Positions 27,858-36,089 of a stretch of DNA of 64,000 nucleotides are shown piece after piece. The stretch comes from Bacillus kwashiorkori. GTDB taxonomy: Bacteria; Bacillota; Bacilli; Bacillales; Caldibacillaceae. Every line of letters starts with the position of its first letter. The first letter of the stretch is position 1. The stretch is from assembly GCF_001375515.1 (NCBI RefSeq), contig NZ_CTDX01000016.1:186001-250000 (forward strand), read 5' to 3'. The notes under the pieces are model-generated. The model searched no databases. It saw only the letters and a program-made list of their open reading frames with translations, and had not been told where the DNA came from. The position numbers and the translations under genes were made by a program.

Positions 27858-29090
27858 ATGGCAATTATCGTTCAAAAATATGGGGGAACATCGGTAGGTA
27901 CGATAGACAGAATTAAAATGATTACTTCAAGAATCATTGAACAAATTAAATTAGGCAATCAAGTAGTCATCGTAGTCTCAGCAATGGGAAAAACGACAGA
28001 TTATTTAGTGGATTATGCAAAACAAATTACCGCCAAACCGAATAAACGTGAACTGGACATGCTTTTGTCGACAGGAGAACAAGTGACAATTGCTTTATTA
28101 ACGATGGCTTTACTAGACAAAGGATACGAAGCTATCTCATTAACTGGTTGGCAAGCAGGGATTAAAACGGAACCATTCCATAACAATGCACGAATTGTCG
28201 ATATTGATATAACTAGACTGAAAACAGAGCTTAATAACAATAAAATCGTTATCGTTGCAGGCTTTCAAGGTATTTCAGAGTTAGGAGAAATAACAACATT
28301 AGGTCGAGGTGGTTCAGACACGACCGCGGTAGCGTTGGCGGCAGCATTGAAAGCGGAAAGATGTGAAATATATACAGATGTAACAGGGGTATTCACCGCG
28401 GATCCGCGTGCCATCCGTAATGCTAGACAACTGTATTCTGTTTCTTACGATGAAATGTTAGAGTTGGCAAATTTAGGAGCAGCCGTTCTCCATCCACGGG
28501 CTGTAGAATTTGCGAAAAATTATCACGTCGAATTAGTTGTTAAATCAAGTGTAGAAAATAAAACCGGAACAATTATTGAGGAGGAAACAACGATGGAAAA
28601 TCATTTAATCGTAAGAGGAGTCGCATTCGAAAAACATATTACTAGAATTACGGTTTTTGGCTTGCCCAATGCTATTAATAGCCTTTCTTCCATATTTACA
28701 TCTTTGGCAAAAAATCAAGTAGACGTTGATATTATTATTCAAAATACTACTGATAACTCTTTAAATAATCTTTCCTTCTCCGTAAAAACGGATGATTTAG
28801 AAATAGCAATGGATGTTCTCAATAAACAAAAAGATCTAATTCAATTTGATCATATTGAGTGGGAAACTGGACTGGCAAAAGTATCAATTGTAGGATCAGG
28901 AATGGTTTCCAACCCTGGTGTCGCTGCTCAAATGTTTGAAGCTTTAGCAAATGAAAATATTTTTATAAAAATGGTCAGTACTTCGGAGATTAAAATTTCC
29001 GTTGTTGTCGCTGAAGGAGAAGTAATCAAAGCTGCCCAAACGTTACATAATATTTATAATTTAGGTAAAGTGGAGGAAAAAGTACGTTAA
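27858..29090 (+). CDS. lysC: Aspartokinase II (lysine-sensitive), alpha subunit
   Basis: Phosphorylates aspartate as the first step toward lysine, threonine, methionine and diaminopimelate. 410 residues. The kinase domain has VQKYGGTSVG (~5-14), SAMGKTTD and LGRGGSDTTAVALAAAL, followed by two ACT-type regulatory domains (from ~262, ITRITVFGLPN, and ~340, LAKVSIVGSGM). Start ATG 27858 follows TTGGAGGG; the open frame extends nine codons upstream without a ribosome site. An internal start for the beta subunit is visible at 28593. The gene is behind a lysine riboswitch, so both transcription and activity should respond to lysine. Confidence 0.95.
   Translation: MAIIVQKYGGTSVGTIDRIKMITSRIIEQIKLGNQVVIVVSAMGKTTDYLVDYAKQITAKPNKRELDMLLSTGEQVTIALLTMALLDKGYEAISLTGWQAGIKTEPFHNNARIVDIDITRLKTELNNNKIVIVAGFQGISELGEITTLGRGGSDTTAVALAAALKAERCEIYTDVTGVFTADPRAIRNARQLYSVSYDEMLELANLGAAVLHPRAVEFAKNYHVELVVKSSVENKTGTIIEEETTMENHLIVRGVAFEKHITRITVFGLPNAINSLSSIFTSLAKNQVDVDIIIQNTTDNSLNNLSFSVKTDDLEIAMDVLNKQKDLIQFDHIEWETGLAKVSIVGSGMVSNPGVAAQMFEALANENIFIKMVSTSEIKISVVVAEGEVIKAAQTLHNIYNLGKVEEKVR
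28593..29090 (+). CDS. lysC: Aspartokinase II beta subunit (in-frame internal start in lysC)
   Basis: An in-frame ATG at 28593 (Met246 of the alpha chain) lies 8 bases after GAGGAGG (28578-28584), a strong ribosome site inside the gene. Translation from here gives a 165-residue protein made of the two ACT regulatory domains only. In B. subtilis aspartokinase II the beta chain is made the same way from the codon at the same position and forms the alpha2-beta2 enzyme. So this is very likely a real second product and not an accident of sequence. Confidence 0.8.
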   Translation: MENHLIVRGVAFEKHITRITVFGLPNAINSLSSIFTSLAKNQVDVDIIIQNTTDNSLNNLSFSVKTDDLEIAMDVLNKQKDLIQFDHIEWETGLAKVSIVGSGMVSNPGVAAQMFEALANENIFIKMVSTSEIKISVVVAEGEVIKAAQTLHNIYNLGKVEEKVR

Positions 29091-29106
29091 AAGTATCGAA
29101 AAGGAA

Positions 29107-29172
29107 AAGGCTGCCTGAAAAAGTGGTTAGGGAAGTTATCGAATACGAGACGTTTTCAGACAGTCCTTTTTC
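29107..29172 (+). terminator. Terminator after lysC
   Basis: AAGGCTGCCTGAAAA pairs with TTTTCAGACAGTCCTT with one mismatch, ~35-base loop, followed by TTT. Confidence 0.75.
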
Positions 29173-29247
29173 ATTTAATTTGTTTAGTTTGAATAGCAAA
29201 TAGTGTATTGTTTGTCCAAAAAAATACGGACCTATACAATTGGTTAA

Positions 29248-29697
29248 TCATTCATTAAAGGGAATATGATCCCATTTAACGGTAAATGTAACAGTATAAT
29301 TGCGTTTTTTTGGATGTTCAAACGTTTCCGCATAAACTTTCCGCATTTGTTGGATTTGTTCTGCTAAAAAGCCAGCCTCCAACTGAAAGGTAGGATTTAC
29401 TTTCGTTTCCAATCTATGGTGAATCAAATCTCCAGAAAGTTCAAAGGTGATTTCGTTATTCTTTTCCTCCAATAAATGTAAATTTCCCCATCCGGCGTTT
29501 TGGAAAAAGTCACGGATTTCGTTTATCGTAAATAATGGATAATTTCGTGCTATTCTTTTTCCTGCCCAGTATAATATAATAGGGGCATCGTTTCCTAATA
29601 AATCTGTCAACAGTTCTTCCCGTATGAGTTCATACCCGAAAGCTGGTATGGATAATTCTAAAGTACTTTTTCTTTCTTCCAAAATCTGTTTTTTCAC
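29248..29697 (-). CDS. yslB: YslB-family protein (DUF2507)
   Basis: A 149-residue cytosolic protein of the YslB family, found between lysC and sdhC in Bacillus. Conserved stretches are FGYELIREELLTDLLG, IILYWAGKRIARNYPL, FFQNAGWGNL, FQLEAGFLAEQIQ and the C-terminal FTVKWD. No function is established. The start is GTG at 29697 behind AGGGGGAG. It runs opposite to lysC and sdhC. No membrane segment is visible. Confidence 0.88.
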   Translation of the reverse strand: MKKQILEERKSTLELSIPAFGYELIREELLTDLLGNDAPIILYWAGKRIARNYPLFTINEIRDFFQNAGWGNLHLLEEKNNEITFELSGDLIHHRLETKVNPTFQLEAGFLAEQIQQMRKVYAETFEHPKKRNYTVTFTVKWDHIPFNE

Positions 29698-29895
29698 ATT
29701 GCTCCCCCTCTTCTATGATTCTATTATATACAATTTGGTAAAAAATATTTATGAATTTTTTCACTGGAAAAAAATTATATTAGTATATTGAAAGAAAATA
29801 TTTCCACATTAGGAAAAGCCTTAAAAACAAATATTTAAAACATTCAAACATAACTAATTTACTTTTTGAATATTATTGATGTTGGTACCGTTTTC

Positions 29896-29924
29896 TTGAC
29901 GCTTTCAGAAAATAGGGGTAAAAT
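29896..29924 (+). promoter_or_regulatory. SigA promoter of sdhCAB
   Basis: TTGACG (29896-29901), 17-base spacer, TAAAAT (29919-29924), 58 bases before the sdhC start. Confidence 0.8.
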
Positions 29925-29982
29925 GAACTTGTCACAAATTAGTAAATTATTATTTTACTAGACCAAGGGGGTACTTACAAAG

Positions 29983-30597
29983 ATGGCGAAAGAGCGAGAA
30001 TTTGTGAACCGGAGAATTCACTCATTGCTTGGTGTTATTCCGGTTGGACTGTTTTTGACTCAACACTTAATTGTGAATCATTTTGCAACAAAAGGTCCAG
30101 AAGCATTTAATAAAGCAGCTGGATTCATGGAAAATCTACCGTTCCGCTATTTCTTAGAAATATTTGTGATTTTGTTGCCATTATTATACCATGCAGTTTA
30201 TGGTGTATACATTGCATTTACGGCAAAAAACAATATTTCTAAATATGGTACTTTTCGAAACTGGATGTTCTTTTTCCAAAGAATTACAGGAATTTTCCTC
30301 ATTGTTTTTATTTCCTGGCATGTATGGGAAACAAGACTTGCTGCCCAGTTCTTCGATGTACCTGTTAATTTCCAAATGATGGAAAATATTTTATCGAATC
30401 CGTTTATGTTAGGATTTTATATTGCTGGTGTAATATCGGCTGTTTTCCACTTTGCCAACGGTTTATGGTCTTTCTGCGTAAGTTGGGGGATTACGGTTTC
30501 ACAACGTTCGCAACTAATATTTACCTATGTTTCATTGGCAGTTTTTGTTGCCCTTTCTATCGTTGGAGTTCGCGCATTATTTGCATTCGTAGCGTAG
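29983..30597 (+). CDS. sdhC: Succinate dehydrogenase cytochrome b558 subunit
   Basis: A 204-residue membrane anchor with five hydrophobic helices that holds two haems b and passes electrons from SdhAB to menaquinone. The first helix region begins RIHSLLGVIPVGLFLTQHL, with candidate haem-ligand histidines in FLTQHLIVNHF, YHAVYG, SWHVWE and FHFANG. ATG 29983 follows AGGGGGT. It is first in the sdhCAB operon with a good promoter. The family in Bacillus is a single large anchor subunit, as here, rather than SdhC plus SdhD. Confidence 0.95.
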   Translation: MAKEREFVNRRIHSLLGVIPVGLFLTQHLIVNHFATKGPEAFNKAAGFMENLPFRYFLEIFVILLPLLYHAVYGVYIAFTAKNNISKYGTFRNWMFFFQRITGIFLIVFISWHVWETRLAAQFFDVPVNFQMMENILSNPFMLGFYIAGVISAVFHFANGLWSFCVSWGITVSQRSQLIFTYVSLAVFVALSIVGVRALFAFVA

Positions 30598-30707
30598 TAG
30601 GCAATTAAATTTCAGAAATTATCATTTATTATAATTGTTACATTTTTAACAATGAAAATATTATTTACGAGCAAAATTCAGAGATTTTGAAGGAGTGAGT
30701 CGCAAAT

Positions 30708-32459
30708 ATGAGTAAAGGAAAAGTTATTGTTGTTGGCGGTGGTTTAGCCGGTCTAATGGCAACAATTAAAATAGCAGAAGCAGGCGTACCGGTGGATCTA
30801 TTTTCACTTGTTCCAGTGAAACGCTCTCACTCTGTATGTGCACAAGGTGGTATTAACGGAGCAGTAAATACGAAAGGTGAAGGAGACTCACCTTGGAAAC
30901 ACTTTGATGATACTGTTTATGGCGGGGATTTCTTAGCAAATCAGCCTCCAGTAAAAGCAATGTGTGAAGCTGCTCCAGGCATTATCCATTTACTAGACCG
31001 GATGGGCGTCATGTTTAACCGTACCCCAGAAGGCTTACTTGATTTTAGACGATTTGGAGGAACATTACACCACCGAACCGCTTATGCAGGTGCAACAACC
31101 GGTCAACAATTATTATATGCATTAGATGAACAAGTTCGTCGTCACGAAGTAGATGGCATCGTGACAAAATATGAAGGTTGGGAATTTTTAGGTGTTGTCC
31201 TTGATGACGACCAAGTAGCACGAGGAATGGTTGCGCAAAACTTAACAACGATGGAAATTAAAACATTCCGTGCCGACGCAGTTATTTTAGCAACTGGTGG
31301 ACCTGGTATTATTTTTGGAAAATCAACGAACTCTGTTATTAATACTGGTTCTGCTGCTTCTATTGTTTACCAACAAGGGGCATACTATGCAAATGGCGAA
31401 TTTATCCAAATTCACCCAACGGCTATTCCAGGGGATGATAAGCTCAGATTGATGAGTGAATCCGCTCGTGGAGAAGGTGGCCGGGTATGGACATATAAAG
31501 ATGGAAAACCGTGGTACTTCTTAGAAGAAAAGTATCCTGCATATGGAAATTTAGTACCGCGTGATATCGCAACGAGGGAAATTTTCCACGTCTGTGTGGA
31601 TTTAAAACTCGGGATAAATGGCGAAAATATGGTATATCTCGATCTGTCTCATAAAGATCCGCATGAATTAGATGTAAAACTTGGTGGAATAATTGAAATT
31701 TATGAGAAGTTCATGGGCGATGATCCTCGGAAAGTACCGATGAAAATCTTCCCTGCTGTTCATTACTCGATGGGTGGACTTTGGGTGGATTATGACCAAA
31801 TGACAAATATTCCTGGACTTTTTGCAGCTGGTGAATGCGATTATTCTCAACATGGTGCCAACCGCTTAGGGGCAAATTCACTTCTATCGGCAATCTATGG
31901 CGGAATGGTTGCAGGTCCAAAAGCAGTGGAATATATTAGTGGTCTTGAAACAAGTTCGGAAAGTCTTTCATCTACTATTTTTGACAAGTATCAAAAACAA
32001 GAGGAACAAAAATGGGAAGAAATCTTGGCAATGGATGGAACAGAAAATGCCTACGCATTGCATAAAGAATTAGGAGAATGGATGACAGATAATGTAACCG
32101 TTGTCCGTTATAATGATAAGTTGTTGAAAACAGATGAAAAAATTCAAGAATTATTGGAACGCTATAAAAATATTAACGTTAATGATACTTCACGCTGGAG
32201 CAACCAAGGAGCAATGTTCACAAGACAACTACAAAATATGTTGCAACTAGCTCGTGTAATTACGATCGGGGCATACAATCGGAACGAATCTAGGGGTGCT
32301 CACTATAAACCAGACTTCCCAGAACGTAATGATGAAGAATGGTTAAAAACAACCATGGCTAAGTTTGTTGCACCGAATGAGGCACCTAACTTCCATTACG
32401 AAAATGTGGATGTATCATTAATCAAGCCACGTAAACGGGATTATACGAAAAAACATTGA
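30708..32459 (+). CDS. sdhA: Succinate dehydrogenase flavoprotein subunit
   Basis: The 583-residue catalytic subunit oxidising succinate to fumarate. A dinucleotide-binding loop VVGGGLAGLMATIKIAE (8-24) is followed by KRSHSVCAQGG, whose His41 is the expected covalent FAD attachment site. Substrate-site motifs FIQIHPTAIPG and RGEGGRVW, the capping-domain HYSMGGLWVD and the C-terminal ESRGAHYKPDFPERND are present. ATG 30708 follows GAAGGAGTGAG. It sits between sdhC and sdhB in one operon and docks on the membrane anchor. Confidence 0.97.
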   Translation: MSKGKVIVVGGGLAGLMATIKIAEAGVPVDLFSLVPVKRSHSVCAQGGINGAVNTKGEGDSPWKHFDDTVYGGDFLANQPPVKAMCEAAPGIIHLLDRMGVMFNRTPEGLLDFRRFGGTLHHRTAYAGATTGQQLLYALDEQVRRHEVDGIVTKYEGWEFLGVVLDDDQVARGMVAQNLTTMEIKTFRADAVILATGGPGIIFGKSTNSVINTGSAASIVYQQGAYYANGEFIQIHPTAIPGDDKLRLMSESARGEGGRVWTYKDGKPWYFLEEKYPAYGNLVPRDIATREIFHVCVDLKLGINGENMVYLDLSHKDPHELDVKLGGIIEIYEKFMGDDPRKVPMKIFPAVHYSMGGLWVDYDQMTNIPGLFAAGECDYSQHGANRLGANSLLSAIYGGMVAGPKAVEYISGLETSSESLSSTIFDKYQKQEEQKWEEILAMDGTENAYALHKELGEWMTDNVTVVRYNDKLLKTDEKIQELLERYKNINVNDTSRWSNQGAMFTRQLQNMLQLARVITIGAYNRNESRGAHYKPDFPERNDEEWLKTTMAKFVAPNEAPNFHYENVDVSLIKPRKRDYTKKH

Positions 32460-32475
32460 GAGGGGAGATAAATAA

Positions 32476-33237
32476 ATGGTTGAAAAGAAGAGTACGATTC
32501 AATTAATTATTACTAGACAGGATAGTCCAGATTCTCCCCCATATGAGGAGAAATTCGAAATACCTTATCGTCCTAATTTAAATGTTATTTCCTGTTTAAT
32601 GGAAATTCAACGGAATCCTGTCACAGCAGAGGGGAAAAAGACGACACCAGTTGCATGGGAAAGCAACTGTTTGGAGGAAGTTTGTGGTGCTTGTTCGATG
32701 GTTATTAATGGCAAGCCGCAACAATCTTGTACAGCATTAGTGGATAAGCTGGAACAACCAATCCGGTTGCAACCTATGAAAACTTTTCCAGTCGTTCGTG
32801 ATTTAGTGATTGATCGTAGCAGAATGTTTGACGCATTGAAGAAAGTTAAAGCATGGATTCCAATTGATGGGACTTATGATTTAGGACCGGGTCCAAGAAT
32901 GCCTGAAAGTAAGCGTCAATGGGCGTATGAATTATCAAAATGTATGACATGTGGTGTCTGTTTAGAAGCATGTCCGAATGTAAATGCTAATTCTAATTTT
33001 ATCGGTCCAGCGCCACTTTCTCAAGTACGTCTTTTTAACGCTCACCCAACAGGTGCTATGAATAAGGCAGAACGTTTAGAAGCTATTATGGGAGAAGGTG
33101 GACTTGCAAACTGCGGTAATTCGCAAAATTGTGTGCAAGCATGTCCGAAAGGCATTCCTTTAACTACATCTATTGCGGCTCTTAACCGAGAAACTACGGT
33201 TCAAATGTTCCGTAACTTCTTTGGTAGTGATTATTAA
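32476..33237 (+). CDS. sdhB: Succinate dehydrogenase iron-sulfur subunit
   Basis: A 253-residue electron-transfer subunit. The [2Fe-2S] cluster is bound by cysteines in SNCLEEVCGACSMVINGKP and QQSC; the [4Fe-4S] and [3Fe-4S] clusters by CMTCGVCLEACPN and CGNSQNCVQACPKG. ATG 32476 is 16 bases after sdhA and follows GAGGGGAG. A strong hairpin ends the operon. Confidence 0.97.
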   Translation: MVEKKSTIQLIITRQDSPDSPPYEEKFEIPYRPNLNVISCLMEIQRNPVTAEGKKTTPVAWESNCLEEVCGACSMVINGKPQQSCTALVDKLEQPIRLQPMKTFPVVRDLVIDRSRMFDALKKVKAWIPIDGTYDLGPGPRMPESKRQWAYELSKCMTCGVCLEACPNVNANSNFIGPAPLSQVRLFNAHPTGAMNKAERLEAIMGEGGLANCGNSQNCVQACPKGIPLTTSIAALNRETTVQMFRNFFGSDY

Positions 33238-33265
33238 TTATAAAAAGGTATCTTAATAGATTCGT

Positions 33266-33298
33266 AGTTGGTTCACATGTGTGTGAACCAACTTTTTC
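33266..33298 (+). terminator. Terminator of sdhCAB
   Basis: AGTTGGTTCACA (33266-33277) pairs with TGTGAACCAACT (33282-33293), a 12-bp stem with a 4-base loop, followed by TTTT. Confidence 0.93.
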
Positions 33299-33335
33299 CT
33301 CAGTAAATGAATGAATAATCATTCATTTACTGAGG
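33298..33335 (+). promoter_or_regulatory. Perfect 38-base palindrome containing a FadR-like operator
   Basis: Two 17-base arms (CCTCAGTAAATGAATGA and its exact complement) flank a 4-base centre ATAA. The inner 18 bases, TGAATGAATAATCATTCA (33308-33325), match the FadR consensus TGAATGAMTASTCATTCA at 17 of 18 positions. It lies 48 bases before the ysmA start. It is also able to fold into a hairpin, but lacks a T run, so operator function seems more likely than termination. Confidence 0.75.
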
Positions 33336-33382
33336 AACACTTTTTCAACCGATTATCATACAATAAAAGAGAGGTCAATATT

Positions 33383-33862
33383 ATGAAAAAAATTCCATAT
33401 ATTGCTGATTTTGATAAGTGGCTGCAAGAATTTGAGTTTTATTATCCGATTAAAGTACGTTTTTCTGAAACAGATATGTTCGGCCATGTGAATAATACGG
33501 TTCCTTTCGTTTATTTTGAAATGGCGAGAATTGAATATTTTAAGTCACTCGGTTTTATGCAAGACTGGTCTCATCCAAAAAGTGAGACAATTCCAGTAGT
33601 AGCTGACCTTCAATGTGATTTTTTGGCACAAATGTTTTTTGATGAGGAAATTCGTGTGTATGTGAAAGCAAACCGAATTGGAACATCATCTGTTGATTTA
33701 CACTATCTCGGCAAAAAGAGAGACGGATCCATTTGTTTCACAGGAAGAGGAACGATGGTCCACTTTAACCGCAAATTAGGGAAAGCAGAAGCGTGGACAC
33801 AAGAGATGCTCAAAAGCTTTGAAAGAGTAAAAAATATAATGGAAAACTCAATAAGTAAGTGA
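33383..33862 (+). CDS. ysmA: Hot-dog-fold acyl-CoA thioesterase
   Basis: A 159-residue single hot-dog domain of the 4-hydroxybenzoyl-CoA thioesterase type, expected to hydrolyse acyl-CoA to free acid and CoA. The active-site region RFSETDMFGHVNNTVPFVYFEMARIEYFKSLGF has the catalytic Asp and the following FGHVNN loop. The start ATG 33383 follows GAGAGGTC; the frame is open from 33311 but those codons lie in the palindrome. It has the position of B. subtilis ysmA between sdhB and gerE. A FadR-like operator upstream would link it to fatty-acid metabolism. The acyl chain preferred is unknown. Confidence 0.82.
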   Translation: MKKIPYIADFDKWLQEFEFYYPIKVRFSETDMFGHVNNTVPFVYFEMARIEYFKSLGFMQDWSHPKSETIPVVADLQCDFLAQMFFDEEIRVYVKANRIGTSSVDLHYLGKKRDGSICFTGRGTMVHFNRKLGKAEAWTQEMLKSFERVKNIMENSISK

Positions 33863-33994
33863 TGATCGTAGTCATAGGTCTCCTGTTACAAGGAATAAAA
33901 TTAATGAAACTTTTTACCGTCCTTGCCAGGTGTTTATCTTTGCGCCTATTTTCTTACTTATAGGTTTTTGTAGTCACTTACATACGTTTGTTCA

Positions 33995-34003
33995 CATATG
34001 ATA
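33995..34003 (+). promoter_or_regulatory. Probable SigK -10 box of gerE
   Basis: CATATGATA fits the SigK -10 pattern CATANNNTA exactly; an AC at 33976-33977 stands 17 bases before it as a possible -35. B. subtilis gerE is a SigK gene. Confidence 0.6.
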
Positions 34004-34060
34004 TGGTGACGATATATACCCATCCCCGCGTTATCTAGCTGGCGAAGGCAAGGAGGGTTC

Positions 34061-34291
34061 ATGTATTTGAAGGAGAATGATTTCACTCACAAGCCATTGT
34101 TAACAAAAAGAGAAAGAGAAGTATTCGAACTGCTAGTACAAGATAAAACAACGAAGGAAATAGCACAGGAGCTATTCATTAGCGAAAAAACAGTTCGAAA
34201 CCATATTTCAAATGCCATGCAAAAGCTTGGAGTAAAGGGGCGTTCACAAGCTGTCGTCGAACTTCTCCGCATGGGGGAATTAAAGCTTTAA
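34061..34291 (+). CDS. gerE: Spore coat regulator GerE
   Basis: A 76-residue LuxR-type DNA-binding protein made of little more than the helix-turn-helix. In the mother cell it acts last, switching on and off SigK-dependent coat genes. The sequence from [21 protein letters not shown] to the end [12 protein letters not shown] is almost the same as B. subtilis GerE; only the first few residues differ. ATG 34061 follows GGAGGG. A SigK-like -10 box lies 58 bases upstream, in line with its known control. A GC-rich terminator follows. Confidence 0.97.
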   Translation: MYLKENDFTHKPLLTKREREVFELLVQDKTTKEIAQELFISEKTVRNHISNAMQKLGVKGRSQAVVELLRMGELKL

Positions 34292-34296
34292 AAAAT

Positions 34297-34332
34297 ACCG
34301 GCCTATCCGATTCAGGGGGCCGGTTTAAATTT
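34297..34332 (+). terminator. Terminator after gerE
   Basis: ACCGGCC (34297-34303) pairs with GGCCGGT (34318-34324), followed by TTAAATTTG; the T run is interrupted. Confidence 0.7.
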
Positions 34333-34511
34333 GTTAAGTTCGTACGATTTTTATTATATTAGCAAGGGACCGTAAATTAATTTGTCCTTGAATTTTTCTA
34401 AGAAACATTGGACAATAAAGTATAGGCATAAAGGCAGAGATTATTTATTGTACATGTACTAATACTTGATAGGAAATGCATTTTTATGAATGAACTATAG
34501 GAGGTGCTTAT

Positions 34512-34967
34512 GTGGAAAAAGAAATAATGAAACAAACCGATTTAGTAACAGTTGCTGAAATTGAAAAAGATTTACGTTACATCTCTGGATTAATAAAACA
34601 AAAGGGACGGGAAATTTTAAGTACATATACGATAACACCACCACAATTTGTCGCTTTACAGTGGCTTTTTGAAGAAGGTGATATGACTATTGGGGAACTT
34701 TCTAATAAAATGTATTTAGCTTTCAGTACGACAACCGATTTAATTGATCGAATGGAAAAAAATGAGCTCGTGAAACGGGTGAAAGATGAGAAGGACCGGC
34801 GCGTTGTTCGGATTCATTTACTGAATGAAGGTGTACGAATTATCGATGAAGTGATTAAAAAACGGCAAGTTTATTTAAATGATATTTTAGCGAACTTTTC
34901 CGAGGAAGAAGTTAATTTTTTACAGAAGAATTTAAAAAAACTTCATGAAAATATGAAGAAATCATAA
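34512..34967 (+). CDS. ysmB: MarR-family transcriptional regulator
   Basis: A 151-residue MarR-type winged-helix protein. The recognition helix region MTIGELSNKMYLAFSTTTDLIDRMEKNELV (~58-87) is followed by the wing with KDEKDRRVVRI. It takes the place of B. subtilis ysmB between gerE and racE. GTG at 34512 lies 5 bases after AGGAGGTG; the overlapping ATG at 34511 is out of frame. It ends 29 bases before racE and the two may be co-transcribed. Its targets and ligand are unknown. Confidence 0.88.
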   Translation: MEKEIMKQTDLVTVAEIEKDLRYISGLIKQKGREILSTYTITPPQFVALQWLFEEGDMTIGELSNKMYLAFSTTTDLIDRMEKNELVKRVKDEKDRRVVRIHLLNEGVRIIDEVIKKRQVYLNDILANFSEEEVNFLQKNLKKLHENMKKS

Positions 34968-34996
34968 ACTGTAATAGAAAGATTGAGGCGAGTTAT

Positions 34997-35794
34997 TTGA
35001 ACACGAAACCAATTGGCATCTTAGACTCAGGCGTTGGCGGACTAACCGTCGTAAAAGAAATGATGCGTCAATTGCCCCACGAACCGATTGTGTATATTGG
35101 AGATACGGCACGCTGTCCATACGGTTCTAGACCTAGTGAGGAGATTAAACAATTTACTTGGGAATTAACCCGCTATCTTCAAAAATTTGATATTAAAATG
35201 TTAATTATCGCTTGTAATACAGCAACTGCTGTCGCGTTACCGGAAATTCGCGCAGAGCTATCGATTCCCGTTTTAGGCGTTGTTCATCCTGGTGCGAGGG
35301 CAGCTATTAAAATATCTAGAGGATATCATATCGGAGTAATCGGAACCGAAATGACCATTCATAGTAAAGCTTATGAGAAGGCGTTAAAATCAATTAGAAA
35401 AAAAACGAAAGTTACTGGCCTTGCTTGTCCGAAATTCGTTCCAATCGTTGAAAATGGAGAAATTGAAAGTCAAGAAACGAAACAGATTGTAGCGGAAACA
35501 TTAGCCCCATTCAACAATGAAAAGCTGGACACGTTAATTTTAGGTTGCACTCATTATCCACTGCTACAACCGGTAATAGAGGAGTATTTTGGTAATAATG
35601 TAAAAATCATCAGTTCTGGGGAAGAAACAGCAAGGGAAGCAAGTGTCATTTTGGATCATACAAATATGTTGAATAAATCGAATGAGCAGCCAGAACATAT
35701 CTTTTTAACAACAGGTTCGGTCGATCGATTTAAACAAATTGCCGAAAACTGGCTAGGAACAAATGATTTGCAAGTAGAAAATGTCCAACTATGA
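34997..35794 (+). CDS. racE: Glutamate racemase
   Basis: A 265-residue cofactor-free racemase making D-glutamate for peptidoglycan. The two catalytic cysteines are visible: Cys73 in IIACNTATA and Cys184 in LGCTHYPLL. IGDTARCPYGSR and the N-terminal IGILDSGVGGLTVVKEM are family hallmarks. The start is TTG at 34997, 6 bases after GAGGCG; no ATG fits the N-terminus. In B. subtilis this is the racE copy, next to gerM. Confidence 0.95.
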   Translation: MNTKPIGILDSGVGGLTVVKEMMRQLPHEPIVYIGDTARCPYGSRPSEEIKQFTWELTRYLQKFDIKMLIIACNTATAVALPEIRAELSIPVLGVVHPGARAAIKISRGYHIGVIGTEMTIHSKAYEKALKSIRKKTKVTGLACPKFVPIVENGEIESQETKQIVAETLAPFNNEKLDTLILGCTHYPLLQPVIEEYFGNNVKIISSGEETAREASVILDHTNMLNKSNEQPEHIFLTTGSVDRFKQIAENWLGTNDLQVENVQL

Positions 35795-35796
35795 GG

Positions 35797-35842
35797 GGGC
35801 TGTCTAGAAAGTCATCATTGACTTCTGGACAGTCCTTGTTTT
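35797..35842 (+). terminator. Terminator after racE
   Basis: GGGCTGTCTAGAAAGTCA pairs with TGACTTCTGGACAGTCC around a TCAT loop with minor bulges, followed by TTGTTTTT. The remaining 240 bases to gerM hold nothing I recognise. Confidence 0.85.
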
Positions 35843-36089
35843 TGTTGTTATATCGATATTTTGCTTATTTAACTTTGGAAGTTTCCCTTTTAGGACGACT
35901 ATTTTGTTATTAATGTATGATTTTTTTAAAGACTCTTTTCTCATTGATTATTACCATCTCTTTATAGCAGTTAATTACCCGCTCCATCATTCTAAAAAAA
36001 GATGTCCATTTTTCTAAAAGGAAACGGTCTACTTTAATAGGAGTGCTCGTATATATGTAGTACAAACTGTCTTAGGAGGGGTACAAGTT

